Assembly (NCBI RefSeq): GCF_003550065.1
Contig: NZ_QXDC01000002.1
Location: 1,670,260 to 1,734,259, forward strand
DNA from: Hephaestia caeni
Lineage (GTDB): Bacteria; Pseudomonadota; Alphaproteobacteria; Sphingomonadales; Sphingomonadaceae
Direction of reading: 5' to 3'
DNA length: 64,000 nucleotides
Positions 40,777 through 50,387 of this stretch are shown here, piece by piece; position 1 is the stretch's first letter; every line of letters starts with the position of its first letter. The translations under genes were made by a program, and so were the position numbers. The notes under the pieces are model-generated. The model had not been told where the DNA came from. It made no database searches and saw only the letters and a program-made list of their open reading frames with translations.

Positions 40777-41499
40777 TCAGTCCCTGGGAATGAAACAAGC
40801 CTCGCCCGCGACCTTGAGCTTGCCGCACACCGATTTGGCCTGGTCGGCGCTCCCGGCGTTGACGCGCAGGCGATAGACGGTGTTGCCGTTGACGGTCGCC
40901 TTCTCGATCGACTGGCCGAGCGGCGCGAGATAGGCGAAGCGCTTCGACACGCGTGTCCACGCCGTCTTGGCCTGCCCTTCGGTCGGGAACGAACCGAGCT
41001 GGACGAGCGCGCTGCCCGCACCACCGCCAGCCGCCGCCCTGGGCGCCGTCACCGGTGCCTTCGCCTGCAACTTCCCACCCGATTCGGGCACTGCGATCGC
41101 CTTGCCGTCGCGTGCCGCCGGCTGCGTCTTGCTCGCCGCGCTCCCCGTGACGGGCGCCTCGGGCACCGCGTTCAGGTCGATCGCGCCGTCGCCGGTATTG
41201 GCGCCCTCGCTGGTCGCCAGCGCCTGCGAGTTCTCACCGTCGAGCTTCATGCCGCCCGGCTGGTCGGGCTTGACCTTGTAGTCGCCTTCCTGCGCGCGGA
41301 TGAGGGCGCCGCTGCCCGACGCGCCCGACGGCCGGTTCTGAAACCAGTAGACGGCGTAGACGACGCCCGCGATCAACGCGAGGCCGAGGATCACCAGCGC
41401 CGCGATGCGCAGCACCGACGGTCCTGCCTCATATTCCTCGTCCACGGTTTCCAGCCAGGGCAGCCGGTCCTCGTCGGTCAGGTCGCCATTGGTGGCCAT
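40777..41499 (-). CDS. SPOR-domain membrane protein
   Basis: Bitopic protein of 240 residues: an acidic cytoplasmic N-terminus, one membrane helix at about 30-50 (RIAALVILGLALIAGVVYAV), a Pro/Ala/Gly linker, and a C-terminal SPOR domain (about 163-240; VQLGSFPTEGQAKTAW and VYRLRVNAGS are its strands). SPOR domains bind denuded glycan at the division septum, so it is probably a divisome accessory protein (FtsN/DedD-like in layout). The start overlaps the argS stop by one base. Confidence 0.87.
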   Translation of the reverse strand: MATNGDLTDEDRLPWLETVDEEYEAGPSVLRIAALVILGLALIAGVVYAVYWFQNRPSGASGSGALIRAQEGDYKVKPDQPGGMKLDGENSQALATSEGANTGDGAIDLNAVPEAPVTGSAASKTQPAARDGKAIAVPESGGKLQAKAPVTAPRAAAGGGAGSALVQLGSFPTEGQAKTAWTRVSKRFAYLAPLGQSIEKATVNGNTVYRLRVNAGSADQAKSVCGKLKVAGEACFIPRD

Positions 41500-43226
41500 C
41501 AGTTCATCTCCCGAACCGCCTCTACCCCCATGATGGCGAGGCCATTCCTGATAATCTGCCCGATCGCATCGGCCAAGAAAAGACGCGCACACGTCAGCGC
41601 GGCATTATCGACGATCAGGAAGCGCCGTTCGGGGGCATCGTTGCCGACATTCCATAGCGCATGAAACATTGCCGACAAGTCGTAGAGATAAAATGCTATT
41701 CTATGCGGCTCCCGCGCGGTGGCGGCAGTCTCAACGATGCGCGGAAACTGCGCCGCCAGCTTCACCAGCGCCAGTTCCTGCGTATCGAGATGGGACAGAT
41801 CGGCGCCCGGACAGTCGATCCCGGCCTCCTCGGCGCGCCGATGCAGCGACGCGATCCGCGCATGCGCGTAGTTGACGTAGAACACCGGATTATCCTTCGA
41901 CGCCTCGACCACCTTGGCGAAGTCGAAATCCATCTGCGCATCGGCCTTGCGCGTCAGCATCGTGAAGCGGACGACATCCTTGCCGACTTCGCGCACGACA
42001 TCGGCAAGCGTCACGAAGTTACCGGAACGCTTGGACATCTTCACCGGTTCGCCGTTGCGCAGCAGCCGCACCATCTGCACCAGCTTGACGTCGAAGCGCG
42101 TCCGCCCCCCGGTCAGCGCCTGCACCGCGGCGACGATCCGCTTGACCGTGCCGGCATGGTCCGCCCCCCAGATGTCGATCAGCGCGTCGGCATTCTCGGC
42201 CTTCTGGTAATGATAGGCGAGGTCGGCGCCGAAATAGGTCCATTGCCCGTTCGACTTGCGGATCGGCCGATCCTGATCGTCGCCGAACCGCGTCGATCGG
42301 AACAGCGGCAGTTCGACCGGCTCCCAATCCTCGGGCGTCTCGCCCTTGGGCGCCTCGAGCACGCCGTCGTACACCAGATCGCGGGCGCGCAGATCGGCCT
42401 CCGCCGCCTCGGGCTTGCCCGCCGCCTGCAACGCGGCCTCGGACGCGAAGACGCCATGGTGGATGCCGAGAAGCGCCAGATCGGCGCGGATCATCGCCAT
42501 CATCGCCGCCACCGCGCGGGTGCGGAACAACACCAGCCAATCGGCCTCGGGCTTATCTGCGAACGCGTCACCGAATTCGCGCGCAAGCTCTTGTCCCACC
42601 GGCACAAGATAGTCGCCCGGATAGAGCCCCTCGGGGATCGCGCCGACATCCTCGCCCAGCGCCTCGCGGTAGCGCATATGCACCGACCGCGCGAGCACAT
42701 CGACCTGCCCGCCGGCGTCGTTGACATAATATTCGCGGATTACCTTGTGGCCTGCGAATTCGAGCAGATTGGCGAGCGCGTCGCCCACCACCGCGCCCCG
42801 GCAATGCCCCATGTGCATCGGCCCGGTCGGGTTGGCGGACACATATTCGACGTTCACTGTCGTCGGCGCCGCGCTCGTGATCCGGCCGTAATCGTCACCG
42901 GCATCGAGGATCGCCGAGAGCTCGGCGCGCCACGTATCGTCGGTCAGCCGCAGGTTGATGAACCCCGGCCCCGCAACCGCCACCGATGCGACCTCCTCCA
43001 GCGCATCGAGTTCGGCCGCGATGCGCTCCGCCAGTGCGCGCGGATTGGTGCCCGCGGGCTTGGCGAGCACCATCGCCGCGTTGGTGGCGAGATCGCCGTG
43101 CGTGGGATCGCGCGGCGGCTCCACGGTCACCGCGCGTCGCTCCAGCCCCGCCGGCAAAGCGCCTTCAGAGACGAGCGAATCCAGCGCCGCATCGAGATGC
43201 GCGGCGAAGCGCGTGTAGAGTGTCAT
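41499..43226 (-). CDS. argS: Arginyl-tRNA synthetase
   Basis: Class I synthetase of 575 residues charging tRNA-Arg. The HIGH equivalent is PTGPMHMGHCRG (about 130-141) and the KMSKS loop is VKMSKRSGNFVTL (about 392-404). An N-terminal Add1 domain (about 1-110) and an anticodon-binding domain ending in VEAVREMN are present. It lies within the cell-wall/division block. A hairpin (43273-43289) sits in the 102-base space from dgt. Confidence 0.95.
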   Translation of the reverse strand: MTLYTRFAAHLDAALDSLVSEGALPAGLERRAVTVEPPRDPTHGDLATNAAMVLAKPAGTNPRALAERIAAELDALEEVASVAVAGPGFINLRLTDDTWRAELSAILDAGDDYGRITSAAPTTVNVEYVSANPTGPMHMGHCRGAVVGDALANLLEFAGHKVIREYYVNDAGGQVDVLARSVHMRYREALGEDVGAIPEGLYPGDYLVPVGQELAREFGDAFADKPEADWLVLFRTRAVAAMMAMIRADLALLGIHHGVFASEAALQAAGKPEAAEADLRARDLVYDGVLEAPKGETPEDWEPVELPLFRSTRFGDDQDRPIRKSNGQWTYFGADLAYHYQKAENADALIDIWGADHAGTVKRIVAAVQALTGGRTRFDVKLVQMVRLLRNGEPVKMSKRSGNFVTLADVVREVGKDVVRFTMLTRKADAQMDFDFAKVVEASKDNPVFYVNYAHARIASLHRRAEEAGIDCPGADLSHLDTQELALVKLAAQFPRIVETAATAREPHRIAFYLYDLSAMFHALWNVGNDAPERRFLIVDNAALTCARLFLADAIGQIIRNGLAIMGVEAVREMN

Positions 43227-43272
43227 AATCCATCCAGCGTCGGGAAAGCGCGCGCCTTACCTCATGCGCGCA

Positions 43273-43289
43273 CCGGGCGCAAAGCCCGG
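43273..43289. terminator. Hairpin between dgt and argS
   Basis: CCGGGC and GCCCGG around GCAAA, 40 bases past the dgt stop on the minus strand. It is short and without a T-run; it may attenuate read-through into argS. Confidence 0.35.
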
Positions 43290-43328
43290 CGCCGTATCCG
43301 GCTCCGCCTTCCTTCCTGATGACCGCGA

Positions 43329-44489
43329 TCAGAACCCTTCGGGCAGGTCGATCGGGCCGACGACCTCGCGATACCGGGCGATCGCATAGCGGTCCGTCAT
43401 GCCAGCGATATAGTCGGCGATGTGCCGGCTGCGCCACGGCTCGGCGCCCTCGATGCGTTCGTGCCAGCCCGTCGCCATCCGCGTCGGTGCCTCGCGATAC
43501 GCCTCGAACAGCCCAGCGACGATCACCCGCGCCGATGCGGCGGCGGCAAGCTGGCGGGGGTGATGGTAGAGGCTGGCATACATAAAGCGCTTGAGGTCGC
43601 GCTCCTCGTCGCGCATCGCCGCCGAGAAACAGGCGAGCGTCATCCCGGCGGCACGCACGTCCGCTACCGTTTCGACCTTCGCGGCGCCGATACGCCGGCG
43701 GGTTTCCTCGATCACATCGTTGACCATCGTGCCGATCTGCGAGCGGACCAACTCGCGCACCAGCCGCGTTTCCTCGACCTGCGGATAGCGTGCGCGCACC
43801 CTCTCCCAGCCGCGCGCGACAAACGGCACGTCGAGCAATTGATCGAGCGTCAGCAGCCCGGCACGCAGCCCGTCGTCGATATCGTGATTGTCATAGGCGA
43901 TGTCGTCGGCGATCGCGGCAACCTGCGCCTCGAGCGAGGCATGCGTCGAAAGCTCGAGCGGCACCATCGCATCCGCCGCCGCCAGCGCCCAGCCGGGATC
44001 GCCCACCGGGCCATTGTGCTTGGCGAGCCCTTCCAGCGTCTCCCAGGTCAGATTGAGCCCGTCCCACAGCGGATAGGGCTGCTCGATCACCATCAGCGTG
44101 CGCAGCGTGTGCCCGTTGTGGTCGAAGCCACCCTCGCCCGCCATCGCCGCCTGCAACGCATCCTCGCCGGCGTGGCCGAAGGGTGGATGGCCGATATCGT
44201 GTGCGAGGCACAATGCCTCGGTCAGATCCTCGTTGAGCCCAAGCGCCCGCGCGATCGTCCGCCCGATCTGCGCGACTTCGAGGCTGTGCGTCAACCGGAC
44301 GCGGAAATGATCGCCGTCGGGCGACAGGAACACCTGCGTCTTGTGCCGCAGCCGGCGGAAACTGATCGAATGGATGATCCGATCGCGATCGCGCTGGAAG
44401 GCATCGCGCGGGCCGCGCGTCTCCACACGTTCCCCATGAAGACGACCGCGGCTGGCATCGGGGTGCGAGGCCCAGGGCGCCGGCGTCAT
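43329..44489 (-). CDS. dgt: dGTPase-like deoxyguanosinetriphosphate triphosphohydrolase
   Basis: HD-domain phosphohydrolase of 386 residues removing triphosphate from dNTPs. Metal ligands are His in RVRLTHSLEV (about 67), His-Asp in LCLAHDIGHPPFGHAGE (about 95-110) and the later Asp in IADDIAYDNHDIDDG (about 194-208). The N-terminal RDAFQRDRDRIIHSISFRRL pattern is typical of the type 2 dGTPase-like subfamily. It lies 13 bases after the TPR/SPOR gene. Confidence 0.9.
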   Translation of the reverse strand: MTPAPWASHPDASRGRLHGERVETRGPRDAFQRDRDRIIHSISFRRLRHKTQVFLSPDGDHFRVRLTHSLEVAQIGRTIARALGLNEDLTEALCLAHDIGHPPFGHAGEDALQAAMAGEGGFDHNGHTLRTLMVIEQPYPLWDGLNLTWETLEGLAKHNGPVGDPGWALAAADAMVPLELSTHASLEAQVAAIADDIAYDNHDIDDGLRAGLLTLDQLLDVPFVARGWERVRARYPQVEETRLVRELVRSQIGTMVNDVIEETRRRIGAAKVETVADVRAAGMTLACFSAAMRDEERDLKRFMYASLYHHPRQLAAAASARVIVAGLFEAYREAPTRMATGWHERIEGAEPWRSRHIADYIAGMTDRYAIARYREVVGPIDLPEGF

Positions 44490-44502
44490 GCGCGCCGCCG
44501 GA

Positions 44503-46401
44503 TCATTTGGCCGACAATCTCGTCACTTTCTGCCCGTCCTTGCTCGTGAACGAGAAGGCCGACACGCCGGCGCCTGCAAGCTTGTTAACGAACCCCTGCG
44601 CTTCGGCGCTCGATTTGAACGGCCCCGTGAGCACGCGATTGGTGGCGTTGAGCGGCGTCCACCAGCCTTGCTTGCCCTTCATCAGCGCGGGCGCCTTGTC
44701 GACGACCCGGGAAAAAGCGCGCGCCAGCATGGCTTCGTTGGCGCCGCCCGCGACCTGAACCCAGAACCGCGCCGGCTCGGCCCTGGCCTTTTTCGCTTCG
44801 GCCGCCTTCTTGGCCGCCGCGATCTTTTCCGCGGCCGCCTTTTTGTCTGCCGCGACCTTTTCCTCCGCGGCCTTCTTCGCCGCCGCCTTGCGATCGGCCT
44901 CCGCCTTCGCTGCGCGCTCGGCCTTGCGGTCTGCGGCTTCCTTGATCGCGGCGAGACGATCGGCCTCGGCCTTTGCCGCCGTGGCATCGAGCGCGGCCTG
45001 TGCCTTGGCGACCGCGCTGCCTTCGTTGTTCGGCGCAGACGCGGATACGGGCGCGGGCGCGGGCGCGCCCGGCGTCGGTGCGGTGCCAAGCTCGCTCTCG
45101 GGAACGTGGATGCCGGCGATGATCTTCGCGAGGATCGAATCCTCACCACCGATCACCGACGGCGTCGCCGATGCCGCCGAATCAACCTCAGCCCGTGTCG
45201 GCGCAGCGGCCGTCCGGGACGAAGGAGACGACGCCGTCGATGGAGCGCTCGGGCGATTCGCAATTGGCGCTGCGGCGTCGTTGGCCGCCATGCGGATCGG
45301 AGCGGGCCAGGGTTCGGGCGTTGCGGCACGCACCGTAGCGCGATCATCCCCCGGTTCGCGCGCGGCCACCGTCACCGGTGCACTCGCCTCCGGCGTTGAG
45401 GTCGCCGCCGGGGCCCGCGTCGGTGTCGCCGCCAGCGCGGTCCGCCCCGGCCGGAGTCGCGCGGTTGCGGGCGGTTTGCGTTGTTCTGTCGCCGACCGGT
45501 CGTGCCGCGTCGATCGTGCGACGGGTGACGGCTCGGCCGAAGCCAGCCGCGTCGGCGCTGCCTCGGCCGTCAGCGCGGGCAATGTCGGGGCAAGTTTCGC
45601 GTCGGCGATCCGGGCCGCCGTGGGCCGCAATTCCCCGAAATGAACTGCGAACGCGCGATTGACCGCGGACAGGCCCGCAAGCTGCTCGAAGAAGGGCCGC
45701 AACCCTTCGGAGACCGGCCCCGGCATCATCGCGGTCGCGATCTTCTCCGCTTCGTCGGCCTCGCCGTTCATCGCCAGGATGAAGGCCCGGTCGCGCCATG
45801 CCGCCCTGTCCTGCTTGCGCAGCAGCGGATCGAGCACCGCGATCGCGGCGTCCTTCTGCCCCGAAATGCCGAGCGAGAGCGCGTAGCGCCGCGCCGTCTC
45901 GTCGCTCTTGCCCTGATCCAGCGCCAGCCGATAATCGCGCTGCGCATAGGCCTGGGCGCCGATCAGATCGTATGCGAGGCCGCGTTCTGCCGCGAATTTC
46001 TCGACGCCATAACCGCCACGCTCGGCCTCCGCGAACAGCCGCAACGCCTCCGCGGGCCGCTCCATCCGCACCAGGGTCGTCGCCATGCCCGCCTTCATCC
46101 GGGCATTGTCGGGCGCGATCTTCTCGGCGCGCGAGAACAAGACCGCCGCGGCGGTCGGATCGCCCAGCACCAGCGTCAGTTCGCCGGCACGGATCAGCGC
46201 CCCAACGTCTTTCGGATTCTTGGCGAGCGCGCGCATCTGATCGGCGAGTTCGTCGGCATCGGGGGTCGGCGGCGCGATCGTTGCCAGCCCGGTCGCGGTG
46301 CGCCCCGTCGGGTGCGTCGTCTGCGCGACCGCGGGCACCACCACCGCTGCCGACATTCCCGCCAGCAGGGCGATTTCGGAAACGAGAGGCGGAAGCTTCA
46401 T
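44503..46401 (-). CDS. Secreted TPR and SPOR domain protein next to ftsZ
   Basis: Protein of 632 residues with a signal peptide (about 1-26, ending in PAVAQ). TPR-like helical repeats follow (about 48-230). Next comes a long low-complexity Pro/Ala/Thr/Ser region (about 260-470), a Lys/Ala/Glu-rich predicted helix resembling TolA (about 475-555; AAKKAAEEKVAADKKAAA), and a C-terminal SPOR domain (about 556-632; RFWVQVAGGANEAML, RVLTGPFKS). It is probably a periplasmic septal peptidoglycan-binding protein acting in division. The gap to ftsZ (100 bases) carries a hairpin, so it may have its own promoter. Confidence 0.8.
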   Translation of the reverse strand: MKLPPLVSEIALLAGMSAAVVVPAVAQTTHPTGRTATGLATIAPPTPDADELADQMRALAKNPKDVGALIRAGELTLVLGDPTAAAVLFSRAEKIAPDNARMKAGMATTLVRMERPAEALRLFAEAERGGYGVEKFAAERGLAYDLIGAQAYAQRDYRLALDQGKSDETARRYALSLGISGQKDAAIAVLDPLLRKQDRAAWRDRAFILAMNGEADEAEKIATAMMPGPVSEGLRPFFEQLAGLSAVNRAFAVHFGELRPTAARIADAKLAPTLPALTAEAAPTRLASAEPSPVARSTRHDRSATEQRKPPATARLRPGRTALAATPTRAPAATSTPEASAPVTVAAREPGDDRATVRAATPEPWPAPIRMAANDAAAPIANRPSAPSTASSPSSRTAAAPTRAEVDSAASATPSVIGGEDSILAKIIAGIHVPESELGTAPTPGAPAPAPVSASAPNNEGSAVAKAQAALDATAAKAEADRLAAIKEAADRKAERAAKAEADRKAAAKKAAEEKVAADKKAAAEKIAAAKKAAEAKKARAEPARFWVQVAGGANEAMLARAFSRVVDKAPALMKGKQGWWTPLNATNRVLTGPFKSSAEAQGFVNKLAGAGVSAFSFTSKDGQKVTRLSAK

Positions 46402-46470
46402 GAAGTCCCAGCTAGGGTCCGACGATGCTTAACATGCACTGACCCACGGCCGCAGCCGCGACGAAGCGAG

Positions 46471-46495
46471 CCGCGCCGGCGATCGACCGGCGCGG
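46471..46495. terminator. Hairpin downstream of ftsZ
   Basis: CCGCGCCGG and CCGGCGCGG form a nine-pair GC-only stem around a seven-base loop, beginning seven bases after the ftsZ stop in the direction of transcription. No T-run follows, but the stem is strong enough to protect the ftsZ mRNA end or cause partial termination. Confidence 0.5.
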
Positions 46496-46501
46496 ACGCG
46501 A

Positions 46502-48064
46502 TTATTGATTGTTCTGGCGGTGGAGGAAACGCGGAATATCCAGCGCATCCTTGTCCTCGGCGGCATCCTCGCCGCGCGTCCCGCGGCTGACGCTCGACAT
46601 GCGCTCGAACAATGTGCCGCCGAGCTTCACCTTGGGGGCAGGCGATGTCGCTGCCTCCCCTTTTTCGACGACCGGGCTGTTGCCCTCGCTCGCCGTGGCC
46701 ACGCTCTCGCCCGCCGCCGAGCCGGCCGAGAGCCAGCGGCGGCGGTTGTTGGGCCGCTCGTTCGCCAACGCATCGGCCTCGCTGCCGCTCTTGGGCGCTT
46801 CCGGGACGATCGTATCGCTACCGAGCACCAGTTCGTCGTCAGCCGCCGTGATATCCGCGGTGTCGGACAGCGGATCGGCCGCCGTATCAGCGTCGCCATC
46901 GCGCACCGGCTCCTCCGCCGCGGCCTCGGCGGCAATCGGCGCTTCCTCGGTGATCGGAGCCTCCTCGACCGGCGAGTCGATCGCTTCGGCCGCCGGTTCG
47001 TCCGCCACCGGATCGGGCGCGGGGGCCGGCGCCGTCTTCTTCGGCGTCGAGAAGGAGAAGACGCGCGCGCTATCCTGCGCGGGCGGCTGGAGCGCGGCGT
47101 CGGCGTCGATCCCGGTGGCAACCACCGAAACGCGGATCTTGCCGTCGAGATCGGGATTGAACGCCGAGCCCCAGATGATGTTGGCGTCGGGATCGACCAG
47201 CTCGCGGATGTGGTTCGCCGCCTCGTCAACCTCGAGCAGGCGCATGTCCTCGCCGCCGGTGATCGAGATGATCACGCCCTTGGCGCCTTGCATCGACACG
47301 CCGTCGAGCAGCGGGTTGGCGATCGCCTTCTGCGCGGCTTCGAGCGCGCGGGCGTCGCCGTCGGCCTCGCCGGTACCCATCATCGCCTTGCCCATTTCCT
47401 GCATCACCGAACGGACGTCGGCGAAGTCGAGGTTGATCAGGCCGGGCATCACCATCAGGTCGGTGATGCCGCGCACGCCCTGCTGGAGCACCTCGTCCGC
47501 CATCTGGAACGCTTCCTTGAAGGTCGTGTTCGCGTTGGCGATCAGGAACAGATTCTGGTTGGGGATGACGATCAACGTATCGACGAACTTCTGCAATTCC
47601 TCGATGCCCGCATCGGCCGATTTGGCCCGGCGGCTACCCTCGAACGAGAACGGCTTGGTGACCACGCCGACCGTCAGGATGCCCATGTCACGCGCCGCCT
47701 TGGCGATGACGGGCGCCGCCCCCGTGCCGGTGCCGCCGCCCATGCCGGCGGCGATGAAGCACATATGCGCGCCTTCGAGCATCTTGGTGACGTCGTCGAT
47801 CGTCTCTTCGGCAGCCGCGCGCCCGATTTCGGGCCGCGAGCCCGCGCCCAGCCCCTGGGTGATCTTGGCGCCAAGCTGGATCTTGCTCGACGCGCTCGAT
47901 TGCTTGAGCGCCTGCGCGTCGGTGTTCGCGACCAGGAAATCCACCCCCTGGACCTCGGCGCGCATCATGTTCGCGATCGCGTTGCCGCCCGCGCCGCCAA
48001 CGCCGATCACGGCGATACGAGGGGTCAACTCGTCGGCCTCAGGAGTGAGGAATTCGATGCTCAT
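46502..48064 (-). CDS. ftsZ: Cell division protein FtsZ
   Basis: Tubulin-like GTPase of 520 residues forming the division ring. The GTP-binding motif [12 protein letters not shown] is at about 103-114, NTDAQAL at about 47, and the synergy loop region near 210. A long, acidic, Pro/Ala-rich C-terminal linker (about 335-500) is characteristic of alphaproteobacteria. The C-terminal tail ends [13 protein letters not shown], the conserved peptide that binds FtsA and other partners. It is 111 bases downstream of ftsA, leaving room for its own promoter. Confidence 0.96.
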   Translation of the reverse strand: MSIEFLTPEADELTPRIAVIGVGGAGGNAIANMMRAEVQGVDFLVANTDAQALKQSSASSKIQLGAKITQGLGAGSRPEIGRAAAEETIDDVTKMLEGAHMCFIAAGMGGGTGTGAAPVIAKAARDMGILTVGVVTKPFSFEGSRRAKSADAGIEELQKFVDTLIVIPNQNLFLIANANTTFKEAFQMADEVLQQGVRGITDLMVMPGLINLDFADVRSVMQEMGKAMMGTGEADGDARALEAAQKAIANPLLDGVSMQGAKGVIISITGGEDMRLLEVDEAANHIRELVDPDANIIWGSAFNPDLDGKIRVSVVATGIDADAALQPPAQDSARVFSFSTPKKTAPAPAPDPVADEPAAEAIDSPVEEAPITEEAPIAAEAAAEEPVRDGDADTAADPLSDTADITAADDELVLGSDTIVPEAPKSGSEADALANERPNNRRRWLSAGSAAGESVATASEGNSPVVEKGEAATSPAPKVKLGGTLFERMSSVSRGTRGEDAAEDKDALDIPRFLHRQNNQ

Positions 48065-48175
48065 CGGTGTTCTCCGCCCTTCCCCGGCTACTCAGGGGAT
48101 TCAACATGCCCGACGCCTTTTGCACTATGCGTTTCAGGGACTCTAGTGAAAACAGGGGCGCCGGAACACAAATCC

Positions 48176-49435
48176 TTAATAATTCGCTTTAACCGCAGCC
48201 ATCAACCGCCTCACCGCACCCAACCCGCGCGGTTTGTGGATCATCTGGTCCGCCGGCACCGCCGATCGCAGGTCGATCGGGTCGCTCGCGGCGAAGAAGG
48301 CGAGTCCCGCCAGCGTCGAAAAGGCCGGCCCCGAATGCGCATCGGGCAGCGCCGTCAGCCCGCGCGGACGGCCGACCCGCACCGCGCGGCCCAGCGCCTG
48401 CTGGACGTAATCGGCAATGCCCTTCAACTCGGCGCCGCCGCCCGTCAGCACGACCTGCCGGCCGACCGGCCCATCGAAACCCAACGCCTTGAGCGCTTTC
48501 TGGATCTCGCCGGTCAACACTTCGAGCCGCTGGCGGATGACCGCGATCAGTTGTGCGCGCGTGATCCGCGATCCCTCGCCTTCGTCCTCGGCCGAGATCG
48601 GCGCGACGTCGATCATGTCGTGATTGTCGCGCGGGCTCATATTGGCCGAACCGTAGAAGCATTTCATCCGCTCGGCCTGCGCGCGCCGCGTGCCGAACGC
48701 GGAGGCGATGTCGTCGGTGATGTCGGCCGCGCCGATCGGGATCGATTGGAGCCCCACCAGCATCCCGCCCGCGAACAGCGAGACGTTGGTGATGCCCGCC
48801 CCCATTTCGACCAGCGCGACGCCCAGTTCGCGCTCCTCGTCCGAAAGACACGCCAGGCCGGTCGCGAGCGGCGCGGCGATGATCGACTTCACCTCGAGAT
48901 GCGCCGAGCGGACGCACAGATCGAGATTGCGGACCGGCGATCCGTCCGCCGCGACGACATGGATATGCACGCCGAGGCGATCCGCGTGGAGCCCGAGCGG
49001 TTTCTTGACGCCGGTGAGACCGTCGAGCGTGTAGAGCGTCGGCTGGGCGTGGAGCACCATGCGGCCACCCGGATCGATCGATTCGCGCCCGGCATGGAGC
49101 AGTTCGTCGATATCCGCCTGCTCGATCCGGTGCCCGCCCAGTTCGACCTCGACGGAGGCAACGTCGGACACCAGCCCGCCCGCGGAGAAGCCGACCCAAA
49201 CGTTCTCGATATTGATCCCCGCGATCCGCTCCGCCTGCTCGACCGCCTCACGCACCGCGATCTCGGTCGCGGCCATATCCGCGATATAGCCGCGCTTGAC
49301 ACCGCGGCTCTCGCGCTGGCCGGTACCGAGCACGATCAGTTCGCCGCCATCGGCCTTCTGCGCGATCATCGCCGACACTTTCGACGACCCGATGTCGAGC
49401 GTTGTGATCAGATCCTCGGGCGCTGCCTTCGCCAT
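48176..49435 (-). CDS. ftsA: Cell division protein FtsA
   Basis: Actin-like ATPase of 419 residues linking FtsZ to the membrane. Phosphate and nucleotide loops are visible: TLDIGSSKVSAM (about 11-22), VEMGAGITNVSLF (about 208-220) and VVLTGGGAELKGI (about 340-352). The C-terminal amphipathic membrane-targeting helix is AVRRLMAAVKANY. The start is the ATG at 49435, with AGGGGGAA four bases upstream; the frame is open for another 110 codons upstream but only inside ftsQ. Confidence 0.95.
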   Translation of the reverse strand: MAKAAPEDLITTLDIGSSKVSAMIAQKADGGELIVLGTGQRESRGVKRGYIADMAATEIAVREAVEQAERIAGINIENVWVGFSAGGLVSDVASVEVELGGHRIEQADIDELLHAGRESIDPGGRMVLHAQPTLYTLDGLTGVKKPLGLHADRLGVHIHVVAADGSPVRNLDLCVRSAHLEVKSIIAAPLATGLACLSDEERELGVALVEMGAGITNVSLFAGGMLVGLQSIPIGAADITDDIASAFGTRRAQAERMKCFYGSANMSPRDNHDMIDVAPISAEDEGEGSRITRAQLIAVIRQRLEVLTGEIQKALKALGFDGPVGRQVVLTGGGAELKGIADYVQQALGRAVRVGRPRGLTALPDAHSGPAFSTLAGLAFFAASDPIDLRSAVPADQMIHKPRGLGAVRRLMAAVKANY

Positions 49436-49460
49436 TCGACTTCCCCCTGACGCAACACGT

Positions 49461-50387
49461 TCAGCCGTCCTCGCCGCCCACGGGCGCGTCGGAGGCAATG
49501 GGCCTCGGCGACGCGGCCGGCGCGACATCGTGCCGTACCACCTCTCCCGGCTTGCGCGCGACCAGTTTCGTCGGATCGCGCATATCAAACCGCAGAAATC
49601 CCTTGCCGAGCAGCCGGTCGGCGCCATCAAGCTCGGCGAACTTGACGAGCGCGCGCGCGGCATCCTCCTCGGGCAGCGCGAGCGTCTCGCCGCTGTCGAA
49701 CAGCAGGTTCCAGCGCCGGTTGCCGATCCACGTCGCGGCGCGGATGCGCGGGCGCAGCGCGGGCGCCGCATCGATCAGCGCCTGATAGGCGGGCGCCTGC
49801 CCGGCGGCGCCCTCGCCGATCAGCAGCGGCAGCGGCGGCATCGCCGCAGGCGACACCGGTTCCAGCAGCACGCCGTTCGCGTCGATCAGCGTCAACTGCC
49901 CATTATCCTGCCAGACCGCGGCGGGCGTACGTTCGTCGATCTGGATCAGCAGCGTGTCGGGCAGCCGTCGCGAGACGTGCGCGTCCTCGATCCAGCCGTA
50001 GCGCAGCAGCTTCTGGCGCACGTCCTCGAGATCGACGAGCGGCATCGCGCGCGATTGCTGGTCGAGCGCGACCGCATAGACCGTCATCTTGTCCATCCGC
50101 TTGAGCCCGGTGACCTCGACCTGCTCGACACGGAAGCCCGCGCGCCCAACGCCCTCGGCGATCGCGGCGCCGACCATGCCCGGAACGCCGATCCACGTCG
50201 CCGCGACGATCAGCACCGCGCTCGCGGCGAGCACGATCGCCCATGTTACCGTCCGCCGCAGCGTCTCCTCGCTGATCTGGAGCCATTCGAGGATGCGATC
50301 GCCGAACGAGCGCCGCGGCGGTTTCTGCACGCGCCGCTTCGCCCCACCACGCCGGGGTGGCGATCCGCGCCTGATCGTCCGGCTCAC
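49461..50387 (-). CDS. ftsQ: Cell division protein FtsQ
   Basis: Bitopic divisome protein of 308 residues. A basic cytoplasmic N-terminus leads to one membrane helix (about 47-69), a POTRA domain (about 85-155; FRVEQVEVTGLKRM), and the FtsQ/DivIB domain including RRLPDTLLIQIDERTPAAVW (about 142-161). It connects with FtsB/FtsL and FtsW/FtsI. It starts at a GTG overlapping the ddlB stop (GTGA). Confidence 0.92.
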   Translation of the reverse strand: MSRTIRRGSPPRRGGAKRRVQKPPRRSFGDRILEWLQISEETLRRTVTWAIVLAASAVLIVAATWIGVPGMVGAAIAEGVGRAGFRVEQVEVTGLKRMDKMTVYAVALDQQSRAMPLVDLEDVRQKLLRYGWIEDAHVSRRLPDTLLIQIDERTPAAVWQDNGQLTLIDANGVLLEPVSPAAMPPLPLLIGEGAAGQAPAYQALIDAAPALRPRIRAATWIGNRRWNLLFDSGETLALPEEDAARALVKFAELDGADRLLGKGFLRFDMRDPTKLVARKPGEVVRHDVAPAASPRPIASDAPVGGEDG

